Positions 8,941 to 18,983 of a stretch of 64,000 bases of DNA are shown here, piece by piece. Both the position numbers and the translations under genes were made by a program. Position 1 is the stretch's first letter; every line of letters starts with the position of its first letter. The notes under the pieces are model-generated. The model was not told the DNA's origin. It did not search any database and saw nothing but the letters and a program-made list of their open reading frames with translations. Source of the DNA: Gammaproteobacteria bacterium (GTDB taxonomy: Bacteria > Pseudomonadota > Gammaproteobacteria > Eutrophobiales > Eutrophobiaceae); contig CANKCB010000001.1 of the NCBI GenBank assembly GCA_947480335.1, positions 62,001-126,000 of the forward strand, given 5' to 3'.

Positions 8941-9267
8941 TTATACCTGTTTATTATGGCGATTCTGCTTTTCTTTCAGTCCAGACTGACCAAACCGTCT
9001 TTCCAGTTCTGCCAGAACGTCGACCGCCTTCACGTCCAGCGATGCTAGCAGTACCAGTGTGTGGAACCACAGATCTGCGGTTTCATGTATAACTGCCTGT
9101 TTATCCGGATTTTTTGCTGCAATGATCAGCTCGGCAGACTCTTCACCCAGTTTTTTGAGGATAACATCCAGCCCCCGCTGGTACAGGCTCGCCACATAGG
9201 ATATTTCCGGATCGGCGTTTTTACGCTGTTCCAGTATCTCGGCAATTTTTTCCAGGGTATCAGTCAT
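8941..9267 (-). CDS. hisE: Phosphoribosyl-ATP pyrophosphatase
   Basis: A 108-residue all-alpha NTP pyrophosphohydrolase of the MazG-like fold, second step of histidine synthesis (PR-ATP to PR-AMP + PPi). Metal-binding acidic pairs are visible in [14 protein letters not shown] and [14 protein letters not shown]. It is a separate gene from hisI, unlike the fused hisIE of enterobacteria. It follows hisI by 27 bases. Confidence 0.94.
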   Translation of the reverse strand: MTDTLEKIAEILEQRKNADPEISYVASLYQRGLDVILKKLGEESAELIIAAKNPDKQAVIHETADLWFHTLVLLASLDVKAVDVLAELERRFGQSGLKEKQNRHNKQV

Positions 9268-9294
9268 ATATTCAAGATTCAGAACGGTTCATTA

Positions 9295-9693
9295 TTATTT
9301 ATTGTAGATCAAGTCAGGATCCTTGATAACAGGTTCGACTTGTTCCCAGCGTCCTTCGTTCAGCTTCTGGTAAAAACAGCTGAACCGTCCGGTATGGCAG
9401 GCAATGTCGCCAACCTGACGAACCAGTAATAGTAAGCTGTCATTATCACAGTCCATTCTGACTTCGCTTACTTCCTGTACGTGACCAGACTCCTCGCCCT
9501 TGTGCCAGAGTTTTAACCTGGAACGGGACCAGTAAACTGCCTGGCCTGATTTGACAGTTTGCAAAAGTGCATCCCGGTTCATCCATGCTTGGGTAAGTAT
9601 TTTGCCGGTAATTACATCCTGGGTTATCACGGGCACAAGTCCGTCATGGTTCCATTTGACTTGATCAATCCATGCAGATGAGGTTTTCATCAT
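9295..9693 (-). CDS. hisI: Phosphoribosyl-AMP cyclohydrolase
   Basis: A 132-residue zinc-dependent enzyme of the third histidine step. Conserved segments are VLTQAWMN-like ([12 protein letters not shown]), [22 protein letters not shown], and the metal-binding DCDNDSLLL and the two cysteines bracketing GDIACHTG. It is unfused to hisE. Two adjacent ATG codons are possible starts. It follows hisF by 7 bases. Confidence 0.94.
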   Translation of the reverse strand: MMKTSSAWIDQVKWNHDGLVPVITQDVITGKILTQAWMNRDALLQTVKSGQAVYWSRSRLKLWHKGEESGHVQEVSEVRMDCDNDSLLLLVRQVGDIACHTGRFSCFYQKLNEGRWEQVEPVIKDPDLIYNK

Positions 9694-9700
9694 GTCGGGC

Positions 9701-10474
9701 CTAGATTCTTACCGCGATATTATTTTGTGACATTAACATTTTGGCCTCGTTTACGGTGAATTCGCCAAAATGAAAAATGCTGGCAGCGAGTACAGCATCG
9801 GCTTTACCCTTGATAATGCCATCTACCAGATGCTGCAGACAGCCGACACCTCCAGAAGCAATGACCGGGATCGACACAGCGTCACTGATAGTTCTGGTTA
9901 ACGCCAAATCAAATCCATTGCGTGTGCCATCACGATCCATGCTGGTAAGCAACAATTCACCTGCGCCCAGTTCGTCAGCATGCCTGGCCCAGGTTACCGC
10001 ATCAATTCCGGAATTGCGTCGACCACCATGTGTGAAAACTTCCCAGCGCGGGTTATCCGGGTCAGTACCGGTCTGCTTGGCATCAATGGCAATAACTATA
10101 CACTGTGATCCAAATTGTCTGGAGGCGGCACGCACAAATTCAGGGTCCTGTAATGCTGCTGAATTGATACTAACCTTGTCTGCGCCCGCGATAAGCATTC
10201 TGCGGATATCTTCCAGTGTGCGTATTCCGCCGCCCACGGTGAGCGGTATAAATACCTGACTGGCGACCGCCTCGACCAGTTGTACCATGGTTGCACGATT
10301 ATCACTGCTGGCAGTAATATCGAGAAAAGTGATTTCGTCGGCGCCCTGTTCATCGTAACGTCTTGCAACTTCAACAGGGTCTCCGGCATCCCGGATGTTG
10401 ATAAAATTGACGCCTTTAACTACCCTTCCGGCATCTACATCCAGACAAGGGATCACCCGTTTTGCCAGACTCAT
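9701..10474 (-). CDS. hisF: Imidazole glycerol phosphate synthase, cyclase subunit
   Basis: A 257-residue (beta-alpha)8 barrel. Catalytic acids lie in the usual places: [15 protein letters not shown] at the N-terminus and VIAIDAKQ mid-barrel. Phosphate-binding loops GGGIRTLED and [10 protein letters not shown] are present. It uses ammonia from the HisH glutaminase to make IGP and AICAR. hisH itself is not in this window, which is unusual because hisH normally lies directly upstream of hisA. Confidence 0.96.
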   Translation of the reverse strand: MSLAKRVIPCLDVDAGRVVKGVNFINIRDAGDPVEVARRYDEQGADEITFLDITASSDNRATMVQLVEAVASQVFIPLTVGGGIRTLEDIRRMLIAGADKVSINSAALQDPEFVRAASRQFGSQCIVIAIDAKQTGTDPDNPRWEVFTHGGRRNSGIDAVTWARHADELGAGELLLTSMDRDGTRNGFDLALTRTISDAVSIPVIASGGVGCLQHLVDGIIKGKADAVLAASIFHFGEFTVNEAKMLMSQNNIAVRI

Positions 10475-10483
10475 GCCAGCAAA

Positions 10484-11227
10484 TCAGGTTTTTTTGATAT
10501 GTGCATTAAGGTATTTTTGTGCGGTGGCAAAATCCAGCGTGCCTTCATAGATCGCCCGGCCAGTAATGGCGCCCTCGACACCTTCCCCGGCGATTTCACA
10601 CAATGCCTTTATATCGTCCATATTACTGACACCGCCAGAGGCGATAACCGGGATAGTAATTTGACGACACAGATTAAGGGTGGCTTCGATATTGACATTA
10701 TTCATCATGCCGTCCCGACCGATGTCAGTAAAAATAATGGAAACCACACCCTCATCTTCAAATCGTTGAGCCATATCGACCACATCGTGATTTGACAGTT
10801 TAGACCAGCCTTCAGTTGCCAGCTTGCCATCGCGAGCATCCAGGCCCACGATAATATGACCGGGAAATTCAAGACAGACATCGGAAACAAAATGCGGAGT
10901 GGTTACCGCGCGCGTTCCGATTATTACGTAGTTAACGCCGGCATCCAGATAGGTCTGGATGGTATCCTCGTCGCGTATTCCACCGCCGACCTGCAGAATA
11001 ATGTCAGGATAGGTTTCAGCAATACTATGGATGATGTCAGCATTACCGGGTTTGCCGTTTACTGCCCCATTCAGATCGACTATATGCAGTCGTTTGGCGC
11101 CTTCCTTAATCCAGCGCGAGGCAACGTCCAGCGGATTATTGCTGTAAATGGTTTCGTCATCCATGCGTCCTTGACGCAGACGGACACACTTTCCGTCTTT
11201 GATATCGATAGCGGGAATTAACAACAC
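10484..11227 (-). CDS. hisA: ProFAR isomerase (HisA)
   Basis: A 247-residue (beta-alpha)8 barrel that isomerises ProFAR to [20 protein letters not shown] carries the catalytic base Asp, and [14 protein letters not shown] holds the second catalytic Asp. Phosphate loops [10 protein letters not shown] and [10 protein letters not shown] are intact. It is the first gene of a leftward hisAFIE-tatABC run. 133 bases separate it from the 3' end of polA, enough for its own promoter, although I see no strong boxes. Confidence 0.96.
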   Translation of the reverse strand: MLLIPAIDIKDGKCVRLRQGRMDDETIYSNNPLDVASRWIKEGAKRLHIVDLNGAVNGKPGNADIIHSIAETYPDIILQVGGGIRDEDTIQTYLDAGVNYVIIGTRAVTTPHFVSDVCLEFPGHIIVGLDARDGKLATEGWSKLSNHDVVDMAQRFEDEGVVSIIFTDIGRDGMMNNVNIEATLNLCRQITIPVIASGGVSNMDDIKALCEIAGEGVEGAITGRAIYEGTLDFATAQKYLNAHIKKT

Positions 11228-11360
11228 GGGCAGTTCCTAATGGCCTTGAACAGTTTTCAGATTATGTTAAAGAAAGAGGTGTTCCAAATCAGTGTGTATG
11301 TTTTATAAATGTTAGCACAGTAACCGTAGAACCATAAAATATTTTGCCCAAATATCAAAA

Positions 11361-14075
11361 TTAGTGTGCTTGGTCCCAGTTGGGACCTGTTCCTATGTCG
11401 ACCGTGACTGGTACTGTCAATTCCGGTACATTTGACATGATTTTACGGATTTGCGGGATCAAGGTGGTAATTGAATCCTGTTCTATTTCAAACACCAGTT
11501 CGTCATGCACCTGCATGATCATCTTGATGCTGTCCGAATGGGTCAGTATTTCCCGGTCTATATCAATCATAGCACGCTTGATTATGTCCGCCGCCGTTCC
11601 TTGCATGGGCGCATTTATAGCTGTTCTTTCGGCGTATTGTCTTCGTGCTGCATTGCGGGAATTGATTTCTGGCAGGTATAAACGGCGTTTATAGACTGTT
11701 TCCACAAAACCTTCCTGTTTGGCCTGCGCCCGCGTTTTGTCCATGTATATTTTAACGGCAGGGTACCTTTCGAAATAGCGGTCGACGTAGGCTTTCGCTT
11801 CATCACGCCCAATTCCAAGCTGTCTGCCTAGGCCAAACGCTGACATACCATAAATAAGTCCGAAATTAATAGCCTTGGCCGCCCTGCGTTGTTCAGAGGA
11901 GACATCTTGTACGGGTACGCTAAAAATTTCCGCTGCGGTAGCCTTATGGATGTCCTCGTTGGCAGAAAAGGCATTTACCAGCGCCGGGTCTTCAGACAGA
12001 TGCGCCATGATGCGTAACTCGATCTGGGAGTAATCGGCCGCTACCAGGCTCCATCCAGATGGGGCGATAAAGGCTTGACGGATTTTCCTGCCTTCGGCCG
12101 TACGTACGGGAATGTTCTGCAGGTTAGGGTCAGAAGAGGACAGGCGCCCGGTTGAGGCAACAGCCTGATGGTACGATGTGTGTACCCGCCCGGTCCGGCT
12201 GTTAATCTGTTCAGGCAGCTTGTCAGCGTAGGTTGATTTCAGCTTACTCATTCCCCGGTACTCAAGGATAAGCCCGGGTAATTTATGTTCCGACGCCAAT
12301 TCCTGTAACACAGACTCGGCTGTCGAAGCCTGTCCTGTCGGGGTTTTTTCCAGAATCGGCAGGCCCATTTTTTCATACAGAATGGTCTGGATTTGTTTGG
12401 GGGAACTGATGTTAAAAGGCTCGCCAGCCAGCTGTTGTGCCTCAACCTCGATTGCTGCCATTCGTTCTGCCAGCTCAACTCCCTGCTTTTTCAACATGTC
12501 GGCATCAATCAAAACACCAGTACGTTCCATGCGTGAAAGCACAGTAAGTAGCGGTATCTCCAAATGTTCATACAGTGTTTTCATCCCATTGTCTGCGGAC
12601 AGCTTGGGCCAGAGTTTATTGTGTAACTGCAGAGTGATATCTGCATCTTCAGCGGCATAAGGAGAGGCGGCTTCTACAGCTACCTGATCGAAGCAAACCT
12701 GTTTTGCCCCTTTGCCAGCAACGTCTTCATAATGAATGGTGTGGTAGTCGAGATATTTTAATGCCAGTGAATCCATATCATGGCGACTGGCCGTGCTATC
12801 AAGTATGTATGATTCCAGCATGGAGTCATGTAAAACGCCATTCAGGGTTATGCCATAGTTACCAAGAATATTTCGGTCGTACTTGAGATTATGTCCCAGT
12901 TTAAAAATTTCAGCTGATTCCAGTAATGGCCGCAGTTTTTCCAGCACTTCCTTGCGTATCAGCTGGATCGGTGCGCCGGGGTAAGTATGCGCCAGCGGAA
13001 CATAGGCGGCGCGACCTGGCTCTACCGCAAATGACACGCCCACTATCTCAGCACTCATGTACTCCAGGCTGGTTGTCTCGGTATCGAACGCAAAGAGCGC
13101 AGCGTCGCGCAGACGTTGCAGCCATTGATCCAGCGTGGTCATGTCCAGAATGGTCTCATAATCGGATTTTGAGACTGTTTTTGCTGATTGCGCAACAAGA
13201 GCGGGTTGTGTGCTGGTGGAGGGGTCGACGGGTAATTGAGAAAGCCATGTTTTAAATTCGCAACGTTTATAACAGGCGACCAGTGTCGGATAGTCTGGTT
13301 GAGCCATCTTCAGGTTTTCAATCCTGACTCCCAGTTCCAAATCCGTTTTCAGCGTTACCAGCTGTCGACTGAGACCCAGTTTATCCAGACTGTTACGCAG
13401 GTTTTCTCCGACCTTGCCGCCAATCTCGCTTGCATGTTGAATAATGGTATCGAGGCTGCCGTACTGTTGCAGCCATTTTGCTGCTGTTTTCGGGCCGACG
13501 CTCGGGACGCCGGGCACATTGTCGGCGGCGTCACCGACCAGCGTCAGATAGTCGATAATTCGTTCCGGTCCTACACCAAATTTTTCAATGACGCCCGTCG
13601 GATCCAGCAGCTTGTTGGTCATGGTGTTTATCAGGTGGATACTGTCATTGACGATTTGGGCGAGATCCTTGTCTCCGGTGGAAATAATCGTTTTCATTCC
13701 CTGTGCTTCGGCCTGTTGTGCGAGCGTGGCAATTACATCATCTGCTTCAACATTATCGATCATCATCAGCGGATAGCCTTCAGCCTGGATAATTTCATGT
13801 AATGGCGCAATCTGGCTGACTAGTTCTTCAGGGGCAGGTGGGCGGTGAGCCTTGTACTCTGGAAACATATCATTACGAAAATTTTTGCCCTTGGCATCAA
13901 ACACAACGGCAAAAAATTCGGGATTATAGTCATTACGCAATTTATGGAGCATATTGAGCACGCCATAGATAGCGCCGGTAGGCATTCCGGCAGAATTGGT
14001 AAACGCAGGCATAGCATGATAGGCCCGGAACAAATAAAAGGAGCCATCAACCAGTACCAGAGTTTGTTTTGTCAT
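11361..14075 (-). CDS. polA: DNA polymerase I
   Basis: A 904-residue three-domain polymerase for Okazaki fragment processing and repair. The N-terminal 5' nuclease begins LVLVDGSFYLFRAYHAMP and contains GDKDLAQIV and VGDAADNVPGVPSVGPKTA. The middle 3'-5' exonuclease is intact (FDTETTSLEYM and KYDRNIL, with acidic residues retained). The polymerase domain has DYSQIELRIMAHLS, the O-helix RRAAKAINFGLIYGMSAFGL and the MQVHDELVFE palm motif. I start at the ATG ending at 14075 because the family begins just before LVLVDG. The gene is divergent from a DUF2782 gene, a common gammaproteobacterial pairing. Confidence 0.97.
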   Translation of the reverse strand: MTKQTLVLVDGSFYLFRAYHAMPAFTNSAGMPTGAIYGVLNMLHKLRNDYNPEFFAVVFDAKGKNFRNDMFPEYKAHRPPAPEELVSQIAPLHEIIQAEGYPLMMIDNVEADDVIATLAQQAEAQGMKTIISTGDKDLAQIVNDSIHLINTMTNKLLDPTGVIEKFGVGPERIIDYLTLVGDAADNVPGVPSVGPKTAAKWLQQYGSLDTIIQHASEIGGKVGENLRNSLDKLGLSRQLVTLKTDLELGVRIENLKMAQPDYPTLVACYKRCEFKTWLSQLPVDPSTSTQPALVAQSAKTVSKSDYETILDMTTLDQWLQRLRDAALFAFDTETTSLEYMSAEIVGVSFAVEPGRAAYVPLAHTYPGAPIQLIRKEVLEKLRPLLESAEIFKLGHNLKYDRNILGNYGITLNGVLHDSMLESYILDSTASRHDMDSLALKYLDYHTIHYEDVAGKGAKQVCFDQVAVEAASPYAAEDADITLQLHNKLWPKLSADNGMKTLYEHLEIPLLTVLSRMERTGVLIDADMLKKQGVELAERMAAIEVEAQQLAGEPFNISSPKQIQTILYEKMGLPILEKTPTGQASTAESVLQELASEHKLPGLILEYRGMSKLKSTYADKLPEQINSRTGRVHTSYHQAVASTGRLSSSDPNLQNIPVRTAEGRKIRQAFIAPSGWSLVAADYSQIELRIMAHLSEDPALVNAFSANEDIHKATAAEIFSVPVQDVSSEQRRAAKAINFGLIYGMSAFGLGRQLGIGRDEAKAYVDRYFERYPAVKIYMDKTRAQAKQEGFVETVYKRRLYLPEINSRNAARRQYAERTAINAPMQGTAADIIKRAMIDIDREILTHSDSIKMIMQVHDELVFEIEQDSITTLIPQIRKIMSNVPELTVPVTVDIGTGPNWDQAH

Positions 14076-14251
14076 CAGACTTTCGGAGCCATATTTACAG
14101 GATAGGGCGGCCATTATCCAAGCCCGCGCAATAACCCGCAAGCTGTAAGATGAAAGCAGGCAAGTCAACAGCGCATGTTTAGGCTATGATGATCAGGGCC
14201 CTATGCTGTATAACAGTCTGATCAACTATCAGGAGCGTACAGGTAAATACC

Positions 14252-14599
14252 ATGAAAAAGATCGCGATGCTTTCAGTTTTGCTTGTCGGGCTACCCCACT
14301 TCGCCTGGTCACAGGAAAAAGAAGAACCGCCGCTTGAGGCGGTACCGCCACCCCCGGACATTCCGGAACGTTTGCAAAGCGGAGAACCAATTGAGCCTGA
14401 AGTTACCATTATCCAGAAAGAGACCTCAACGGTTGAAGAGTATCGATTGAATGGCCGCTTGTATATGGTCAAGGTCACGCCAACAGCTGGCCCCCCCTAT
14501 TATCTAATGGACAGGGACGGTGATGGCATGATGGAATTTCGCAGCAATAAGCTGGGAGAAGATATGGTTGTGCCGCAGTGGGTGCTGTTTAAGTGGTAA
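14252..14599 (+). CDS. DUF2782 periplasmic protein
   Basis: A 115-residue exported protein: signal peptide MKKIAMLSVLLVGLPHFAWS with cleavage before QEKEE, then a proline-rich stretch (PPPPDIPERL) and the DUF2782 core around PEVTIIQKETSTVEEYRLNG, KVTPTAGPPYYLMDRDGDG and a closing VPQWVLFKW. No function is known. The family is a regular neighbour of polA in gammaproteobacteria. Confidence 0.85.
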   Translation: MKKIAMLSVLLVGLPHFAWSQEKEEPPLEAVPPPPDIPERLQSGEPIEPEVTIIQKETSTVEEYRLNGRLYMVKVTPTAGPPYYLMDRDGDGMMEFRSNKLGEDMVVPQWVLFKW

Positions 14600-14613
14600 G
14601 GGATGAGCGGCAA

Positions 14614-14883
14614 CTATTCACTTTCACCAAATCGGTTCTGGATCAGTAATTCGAGTGCAGTAATTGCATCCAGCTCGTTATCGCCTTCGGTAGTAATTTC
14701 AAGCTGAGTACCGCAGGAGGCCGCGAGCATCATCAGGCCCATGATACTTTTACCGCTGATTTTTTTATTGTTAAACTGGACAGATACCTCACAGGTGTAA
14801 GCTGAAGCTGTCTGGACAAACTTTGCAGCAGCACGCGCATGCAAGCCCAGCTTGTTGATAAGTGTAATCTGTCTATGCTGCAT
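14614..14883 (-). CDS. HPr-family phosphocarrier protein (NPr-like)
   Basis: An 89-residue HPr fold. The active histidine is His15 in NKLGLHARAAAKFV, the phosphate acceptor from a PTS EI or EI-Ntr enzyme. Ser46 in ISGKSIMGLMMLAAS is the position used by HPr kinase in organisms that have one. The location directly after rapZ in the rpoN cluster suggests the nitrogen PTS carrier NPr (ptsO). However, ptsN is missing from its expected place, so I leave the symbol blank. Confidence 0.88.
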   Translation of the reverse strand: MQHRQITLINKLGLHARAAAKFVQTASAYTCEVSVQFNNKKISGKSIMGLMMLAASCGTQLEITTEGDNELDAITALELLIQNRFGESE

Positions 14884-14895
14884 GATAGTCTCCGA

Positions 14896-15756
14896 TCACA
14901 AATCCCGATGCCTTACCAACACCTGCTTTCCGGAATCCTGAATCGTTTTAGCCAGCTGTTCGATCAGATAAACCGAACGGTGTCTGCCGCCAGTGCAACC
15001 TACTGCAATTGTAAGGTAGCTGCGATTTTCTGTTTCAAAAACGGGTATCCAGTCTGTCAGGAAGCTGATTAATTGATCTGACATTTTTCTTACCAGAGAC
15101 TGTTGTTGTAAGTACTCGATGACAGGAGTCTCCTTTCCCGACAGGGCACGCAGGTCCTTTATCCAGTAGGGATTGGGTAGGCAGCGCACATCAAATATGA
15201 AGTCTGCATCTCGTGGAGTGCCGTGTTTATAGCCAAAGGATATCAGTTGAATGGAGAGTGATGCTGATTTCCTGCCCGATACCCGTTCATGAATAATGTT
15301 GCGCAAGTCGTGCACAGTAGTGTGGCTGGTATCAATTTTCAGGTCAGCTATCGCAACAAGAGGATTGAGCAATCGGTGTTCATTTTCAATGGCATCATGC
15401 AGTGAAATAATGGAAGATGAAAAAGGGTGCTTTCTTCTGGTTTCACTATAGCGCTTGGTCAACACATCGTTGTCAGCTTCAAGAAAGATCAGTTCGGTAT
15501 CAATATGGCGGTGTCTAAAATGTTCTAATGATGATGTAAGCTCCGGGATTCTGCTTTCCTGACTACGGGCATTAATACCGATCGCGATTAGGCGAGGATA
15601 CTGTTCGATTTGTTCGGCGAGAGTTTCAAGTAGTCCGATGGGGAAGTTGTCGATACAGTAAAAGTCCAGATCTTCGAGCGTATTTAATACAACGGACTTT
15701 CCGGCGCCGGATAGGCCGCTGACGAAAATCAGTCTGCGTTTGGCAGTATTATCCAT
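14896..15756 (-). CDS. rapZ: RNase adapter protein RapZ
   Basis: A 286-residue protein with an N-terminal kinase-like domain (Walker A in VSGLSGAGKSVVLNTLED) and the C-terminal domain with GCTGGRHRSVYLIEQLA, which binds glucosamine-6-phosphate in the E. coli protein. In enterobacteria RapZ hands the GlmZ sRNA to RNase E and so controls GlmS. Whether such sRNAs exist here is unknown. It lies between hpf (30 bases upstream) and HPr. Confidence 0.94.
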   Translation of the reverse strand: MDNTAKRRLIFVSGLSGAGKSVVLNTLEDLDFYCIDNFPIGLLETLAEQIEQYPRLIAIGINARSQESRIPELTSSLEHFRHRHIDTELIFLEADNDVLTKRYSETRRKHPFSSSIISLHDAIENEHRLLNPLVAIADLKIDTSHTTVHDLRNIIHERVSGRKSASLSIQLISFGYKHGTPRDADFIFDVRCLPNPYWIKDLRALSGKETPVIEYLQQQSLVRKMSDQLISFLTDWIPVFETENRSYLTIAVGCTGGRHRSVYLIEQLAKTIQDSGKQVLVRHRDL

Positions 15757-15786
15757 TTTGCTGGAATGACCGGTTTATGCTGTTGA

Positions 15787-16110
15787 TCAGTCTTCAGTCT
15801 GACTCTTTGCAGCACCATTACCCTTGTGGTTAGTAAGTTTCTCCTTGTGCTTTTTCAGCTGGCGATCCAGTTTGTCTATCAGGCCGTCTATGGCGGCGTA
15901 CATGTCTTCATGTTCAACTTCTGCAAACAGGTTTCCCTTGTTAACGTGTACCGTGGCCTCCGCTTTCTGGCGGCCTTTCTCTACTGTCAGAATGACATGG
16001 CAATTGGTGATATGGTCAAAGTGACGTTGCAGGCGTTCGAATTTTTCGTGAACATAGGATCGTAGTGCCGGTGTGATATCCAGATGATGTCCGGTGATGT
16101 TTATCTGCAT
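15787..16110 (-). CDS. hpf: Ribosome hibernation promoting factor, short form
   Basis: A 107-residue HPF/RaiA-type protein: MQINITGHHLDITPALRSYVHEKFERLQRHFDH at the N-terminus and FAEVEHEDMYAAIDGLIDKLDRQLKKHKEK at the C-terminus, with the beta-alpha-beta-beta-beta-alpha pattern. It binds the 30S decoding site in stationary phase. Its length fits the short gammaproteobacterial form that works with RMF. It follows rpoN by 24 bases. Confidence 0.94.
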   Translation of the reverse strand: MQINITGHHLDITPALRSYVHEKFERLQRHFDHITNCHVILTVEKGRQKAEATVHVNKGNLFAEVEHEDMYAAIDGLIDKLDRQLKKHKEKLTNHKGNGAAKSQTED

Positions 16111-16134
16111 GGTCGTCTCCGTTTCGGGTTGTAA

Positions 16135-17604
16135 TTAAATCAATTGTTTTCTTTCGCTGGATGGGGGGATGGACATGGCCTCACGATATTTGGCCACAGT
16201 CCGTCTTGCAACCTGAATTCCCTGTTCAGCCAGTATGCTGGCAATCTTACTGTCGCTAAGCGGTTTTTGCGAATTTTCCTCCGACACCAGTTTCTTGATG
16301 AACGCTCGTATAGCCGTTGAGGAGGCCGCACCGCCGTCTTCGGTACTGACATGGCTAGAAAAGAAATACTTCAGCTCAAAAATACCTCTGGGAGTGTGCA
16401 TGTATTTTCTGGTGGTCACCCTTGAAATGGTGGATTCATGCATGTCCAGCTGTTCCGCTATATCGTGCAGAACCAGCGGCCGCATCGCTTGTTCGCCGTG
16501 CTCAAGGAAGGGCTGTTGTCGTTCAACGATACAGGTTGCCACTTTCAGCAAGGTTTCGCTACGGCTCTGCAGGCTTTTGATGAGCCATCTGGCCTCCTGC
16601 AAATGTTCTTTGAGGGAGGTGTTGTCAGTGCTGCTGTCCGCGCGTTTGATCATGTATGCGTAGCCGGCATTGATTCTCAGTCGGGGCGTGGCCTCGGCAT
16701 TTAATTCAATGGTCCAACGACCATTCAGCTTCCTGACATAGATATCGGGAACAATATATTCGATAGCTTCATTCTGGACCTGTCTGCCGGGTCGGGGGTT
16801 GAGTGACTGAATCAGTGCAATAACCTCAGATAACTGTGTTCGGTCCAGTGACAATTTTTTCATCAGCTTGTTATAATCATGCGCTGCTAGCAGATCCATG
16901 TAATGGGTTACGGTGGTCCTGGCCTTGTCCAGCCGTGGCGTGTAACGATCAAGCTGGGCGAGTTGCAGGGACAGACATTCTTTCAGATCTCTGGCGCCCA
17001 CCCCTGTTGGTTCCATCATTTGTATAAGGCGCAGAACGGCGGCAACCTCTTCCACTTCTGCCTCGATTTCATCGTCCAGCAGTGGGACAATTTCTTCCAG
17101 CGGAGTAGTCAGATAACCGTCCTGATCCAGGATATCAATGATGGTAATGGCGATTGCCTTGTCAGCCTCGCTGATCGGCACCAGGTTCAATTGCCAGAGC
17201 AAATGTTCGGCGAGCGTGTATTCCCTGGGTTTCTGGTTTTCAAAAAACTCTCCGCTGTTTCCGGTAGCCGTAGAATTGTATGTAGTGTTTTCATCAAACA
17301 CCTCGTCCCAGGCTGTATCAACCGGCAATTCTCCGGAGAGCTCGCCGGGGATTTCCGCGCTGCTGATATCGTCTTTCAGCTCAAGTTCGGCCACTTCTGT
17401 CGTTGGTGTTGATACTGGTTCGGGCAGAAAATCCGGAGCGTCATCGTCGCCATCATCGATCTCAAGCATCATGTTGGAGTCGAGCGCATCCTGTATTTCT
17501 GTTTGCAGCTCCAGCGTCGACAATTGCAGCAGGCGAATGGCCTGTTGTAGTTGCGGCGTCATTGTCAGACTTTGGCTGATTCTAAGTTGGAGTGTTGGCT
17601 TCAT
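16135..17604 (-). CDS. rpoN: RNA polymerase sigma-54 factor
   Basis: A 489-residue sigma-54. Region I is the Gln/Leu-rich [28 protein letters not shown] that contacts enhancer-binding proteins. An acidic region II follows, then the core-binding domain ([23 protein letters not shown]). The C-terminus has the helix-turn-helix ([17 protein letters not shown]) and the RpoN box [15 protein letters not shown] that reads the -24 element. It lies between lptB and hpf, the usual gammaproteobacterial order. Confidence 0.97.
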   Translation of the reverse strand: MKPTLQLRISQSLTMTPQLQQAIRLLQLSTLELQTEIQDALDSNMMLEIDDGDDDAPDFLPEPVSTPTTEVAELELKDDISSAEIPGELSGELPVDTAWDEVFDENTTYNSTATGNSGEFFENQKPREYTLAEHLLWQLNLVPISEADKAIAITIIDILDQDGYLTTPLEEIVPLLDDEIEAEVEEVAAVLRLIQMMEPTGVGARDLKECLSLQLAQLDRYTPRLDKARTTVTHYMDLLAAHDYNKLMKKLSLDRTQLSEVIALIQSLNPRPGRQVQNEAIEYIVPDIYVRKLNGRWTIELNAEATPRLRINAGYAYMIKRADSSTDNTSLKEHLQEARWLIKSLQSRSETLLKVATCIVERQQPFLEHGEQAMRPLVLHDIAEQLDMHESTISRVTTRKYMHTPRGIFELKYFFSSHVSTEDGGAASSTAIRAFIKKLVSEENSQKPLSDSKIASILAEQGIQVARRTVAKYREAMSIPPSSERKQLI

Positions 17605-17658
17605 ACTTCTAGTTTAACGCAAAAATCGCGCCAGATTTGGCAAGACTGTAAATTTTGT

Positions 17659-18396
17659 CTACATTCGAAATTGATTGCCGAGATAAATGTCTCGGACATG
17701 TTCATTGGCGAGTATTTGTTCGGGTGACCCTTCTGCAATAATACGACCATCATTCACTATATAGGCACGATCACACGATCCCAGAGTTTCCCTGACATTG
17801 TGATCTGTTATCAAAATGCCAAGGCCGCGCTGGCTCAGGTAGCGAATGATTTTCTGGATATCCGCTATGGATATTGGATCAATGCCGGCAAACGGCTCGT
17901 CCAGAAGTAGAAATTTAGGGTTGACAGCCAAGGCGCGGGCTATCTCGACACGTCTACGCTCACCGCCAGACAGACTCATGCCCAGGCTGTTGCGTATATG
18001 TGCAATGTGAAACTCCTGTAATAACTCTTCCATCAGGGTCTTGGCTTCGTCTCTGGAGATGTCAGATCGGGTTTCCAGTATGGCCATGATATTGTCTTCA
18101 ACAGACAGCTTGCGGAATATGGACGATTCCTGGGGTAAATATCCGAGACCCAGACGTGCACGTTTATCCATTGGTAAGTGGCTGATATCCTGATCGTTCA
18201 GGAAGATCTTGCCATTATCACAGGGTATCAGGCCAACTACCATATGAAAGCTAGTAGTCTTGCCGGCGCCATTGGGACCAAGCAAGCCGACGATCTCGCC
18301 CTGGCTAACGGTAATGCTGACATCACGCACGACCTCGCGCCGTCGGTATTTTTTTGACAGGTGCTGTGCGGAAAGCATTCCGGTATCTTCTGACAT
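17659..18396 (-). CDS. lptB: LPS export ABC transporter ATP-binding protein LptB
   Basis: A 245-residue ABC ATPase: Walker [14 protein letters not shown], signature [15 protein letters not shown], Walker [15 protein letters not shown]-loop [10 protein letters not shown]. It forms the LptB2FG complex that drives LPS from the inner membrane across the periplasmic LptA bridge. Its permease partners are the LptF/G family; the only such genes visible in this window are the pair inside the sphingolipid-like operon around 27-29 kb. Confidence 0.96.
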   Translation of the reverse strand: MSEDTGMLSAQHLSKKYRRREVVRDVSITVSQGEIVGLLGPNGAGKTTSFHMVVGLIPCDNGKIFLNDQDISHLPMDKRARLGLGYLPQESSIFRKLSVEDNIMAILETRSDISRDEAKTLMEELLQEFHIAHIRNSLGMSLSGGERRRVEIARALAVNPKFLLLDEPFAGIDPISIADIQKIIRYLSQRGLGILITDHNVRETLGSCDRAYIVNDGRIIAEGSPEQILANEHVRDIYLGNQFRM

Positions 18397-18428
18397 GTGT
18401 TTGCGAATAAAGCCTGTTCGTTAAGGTT

Positions 18429-18983
18429 TCAGTTTGTCGGATCCGTTGTGGTTTTTTTCCCGGGGATGATTAATTTGACGCGTGTATCTTCATTGGTCGG
18501 TTTGCCAGCATCACTAGTGGAGCTATTGGCGCGAACCTGGCTCAGTGTCGTGTCATATTCAACATGGTCGGCAATCAAACGTCTGTCACCCTGCTTTACC
18601 TTGGCATTTTGTTTAAGCACGATCAGGTTATTGAGTTCGTAATATTCCATTACCACCGCCTCGGCCTCATCATAGATAGTGCTGTTGTCAGGCATTTGTC
18701 TGAATGTTGATGGCTGACCCTCCATGATGATTTTTTCCAGCTTGTTGTCATCGGTGTAATAAATGGTCAACTTGTTGCCAGTGATGCGCATGCTGCCCTG
18801 AACCACCACCACATTCCCGGTGTAAATACTGATATTTTTTGTGTCATCAAGCTGGGCCGAATCCGATTCGATCTCCAGATCCTGATCCTTGTCTGTCGAC
18901 AACCCAAAGGATGGTGTTGAGCAGAGAAGCGCCAGCAATAACAGGCTAGATCTTGTCAGCTGGTTTAATAGTCGTTCGTTCAT
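18429..18983 (-). CDS. lptA: LPS transport periplasmic protein LptA
   Basis: A 184-residue periplasmic protein with signal sequence (SSLLLLALLCSTPSFG) and an OstA-like beta-jellyroll: IESDSAQLDDTKNISIYTGNVVVVQGSMRITGNKL is the characteristic start. It forms the filament between LptC and LptD. Its 5' end overlaps the end of lptC by 38 bases, implying tight coupling. Confidence 0.93.
   Translation of the reverse strand: MNERLLNQLTRSSLLLLALLCSTPSFGLSTDKDQDLEIESDSAQLDDTKNISIYTGNVVVVQGSMRITGNKLTIYYTDDNKLEKIIMEGQPSTFRQMPDNSTIYDEAEAVVMEYYELNNLIVLKQNAKVKQGDRRLIADHVEYDTTLSQVRANSSTSDAGKPTNEDTRVKLIIPGKKTTTDPTN

Noticed and set aside
9777-10259. 160-codon frame antisense to hisF
   Set aside because: HisF is unambiguous on the other strand; the antisense product has no recognisable domain.
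18946-18983. Frameshift between lptC and lptA
   Set aside because: The 38-base overlap is in different frames and both proteins have complete N- and C-termini.
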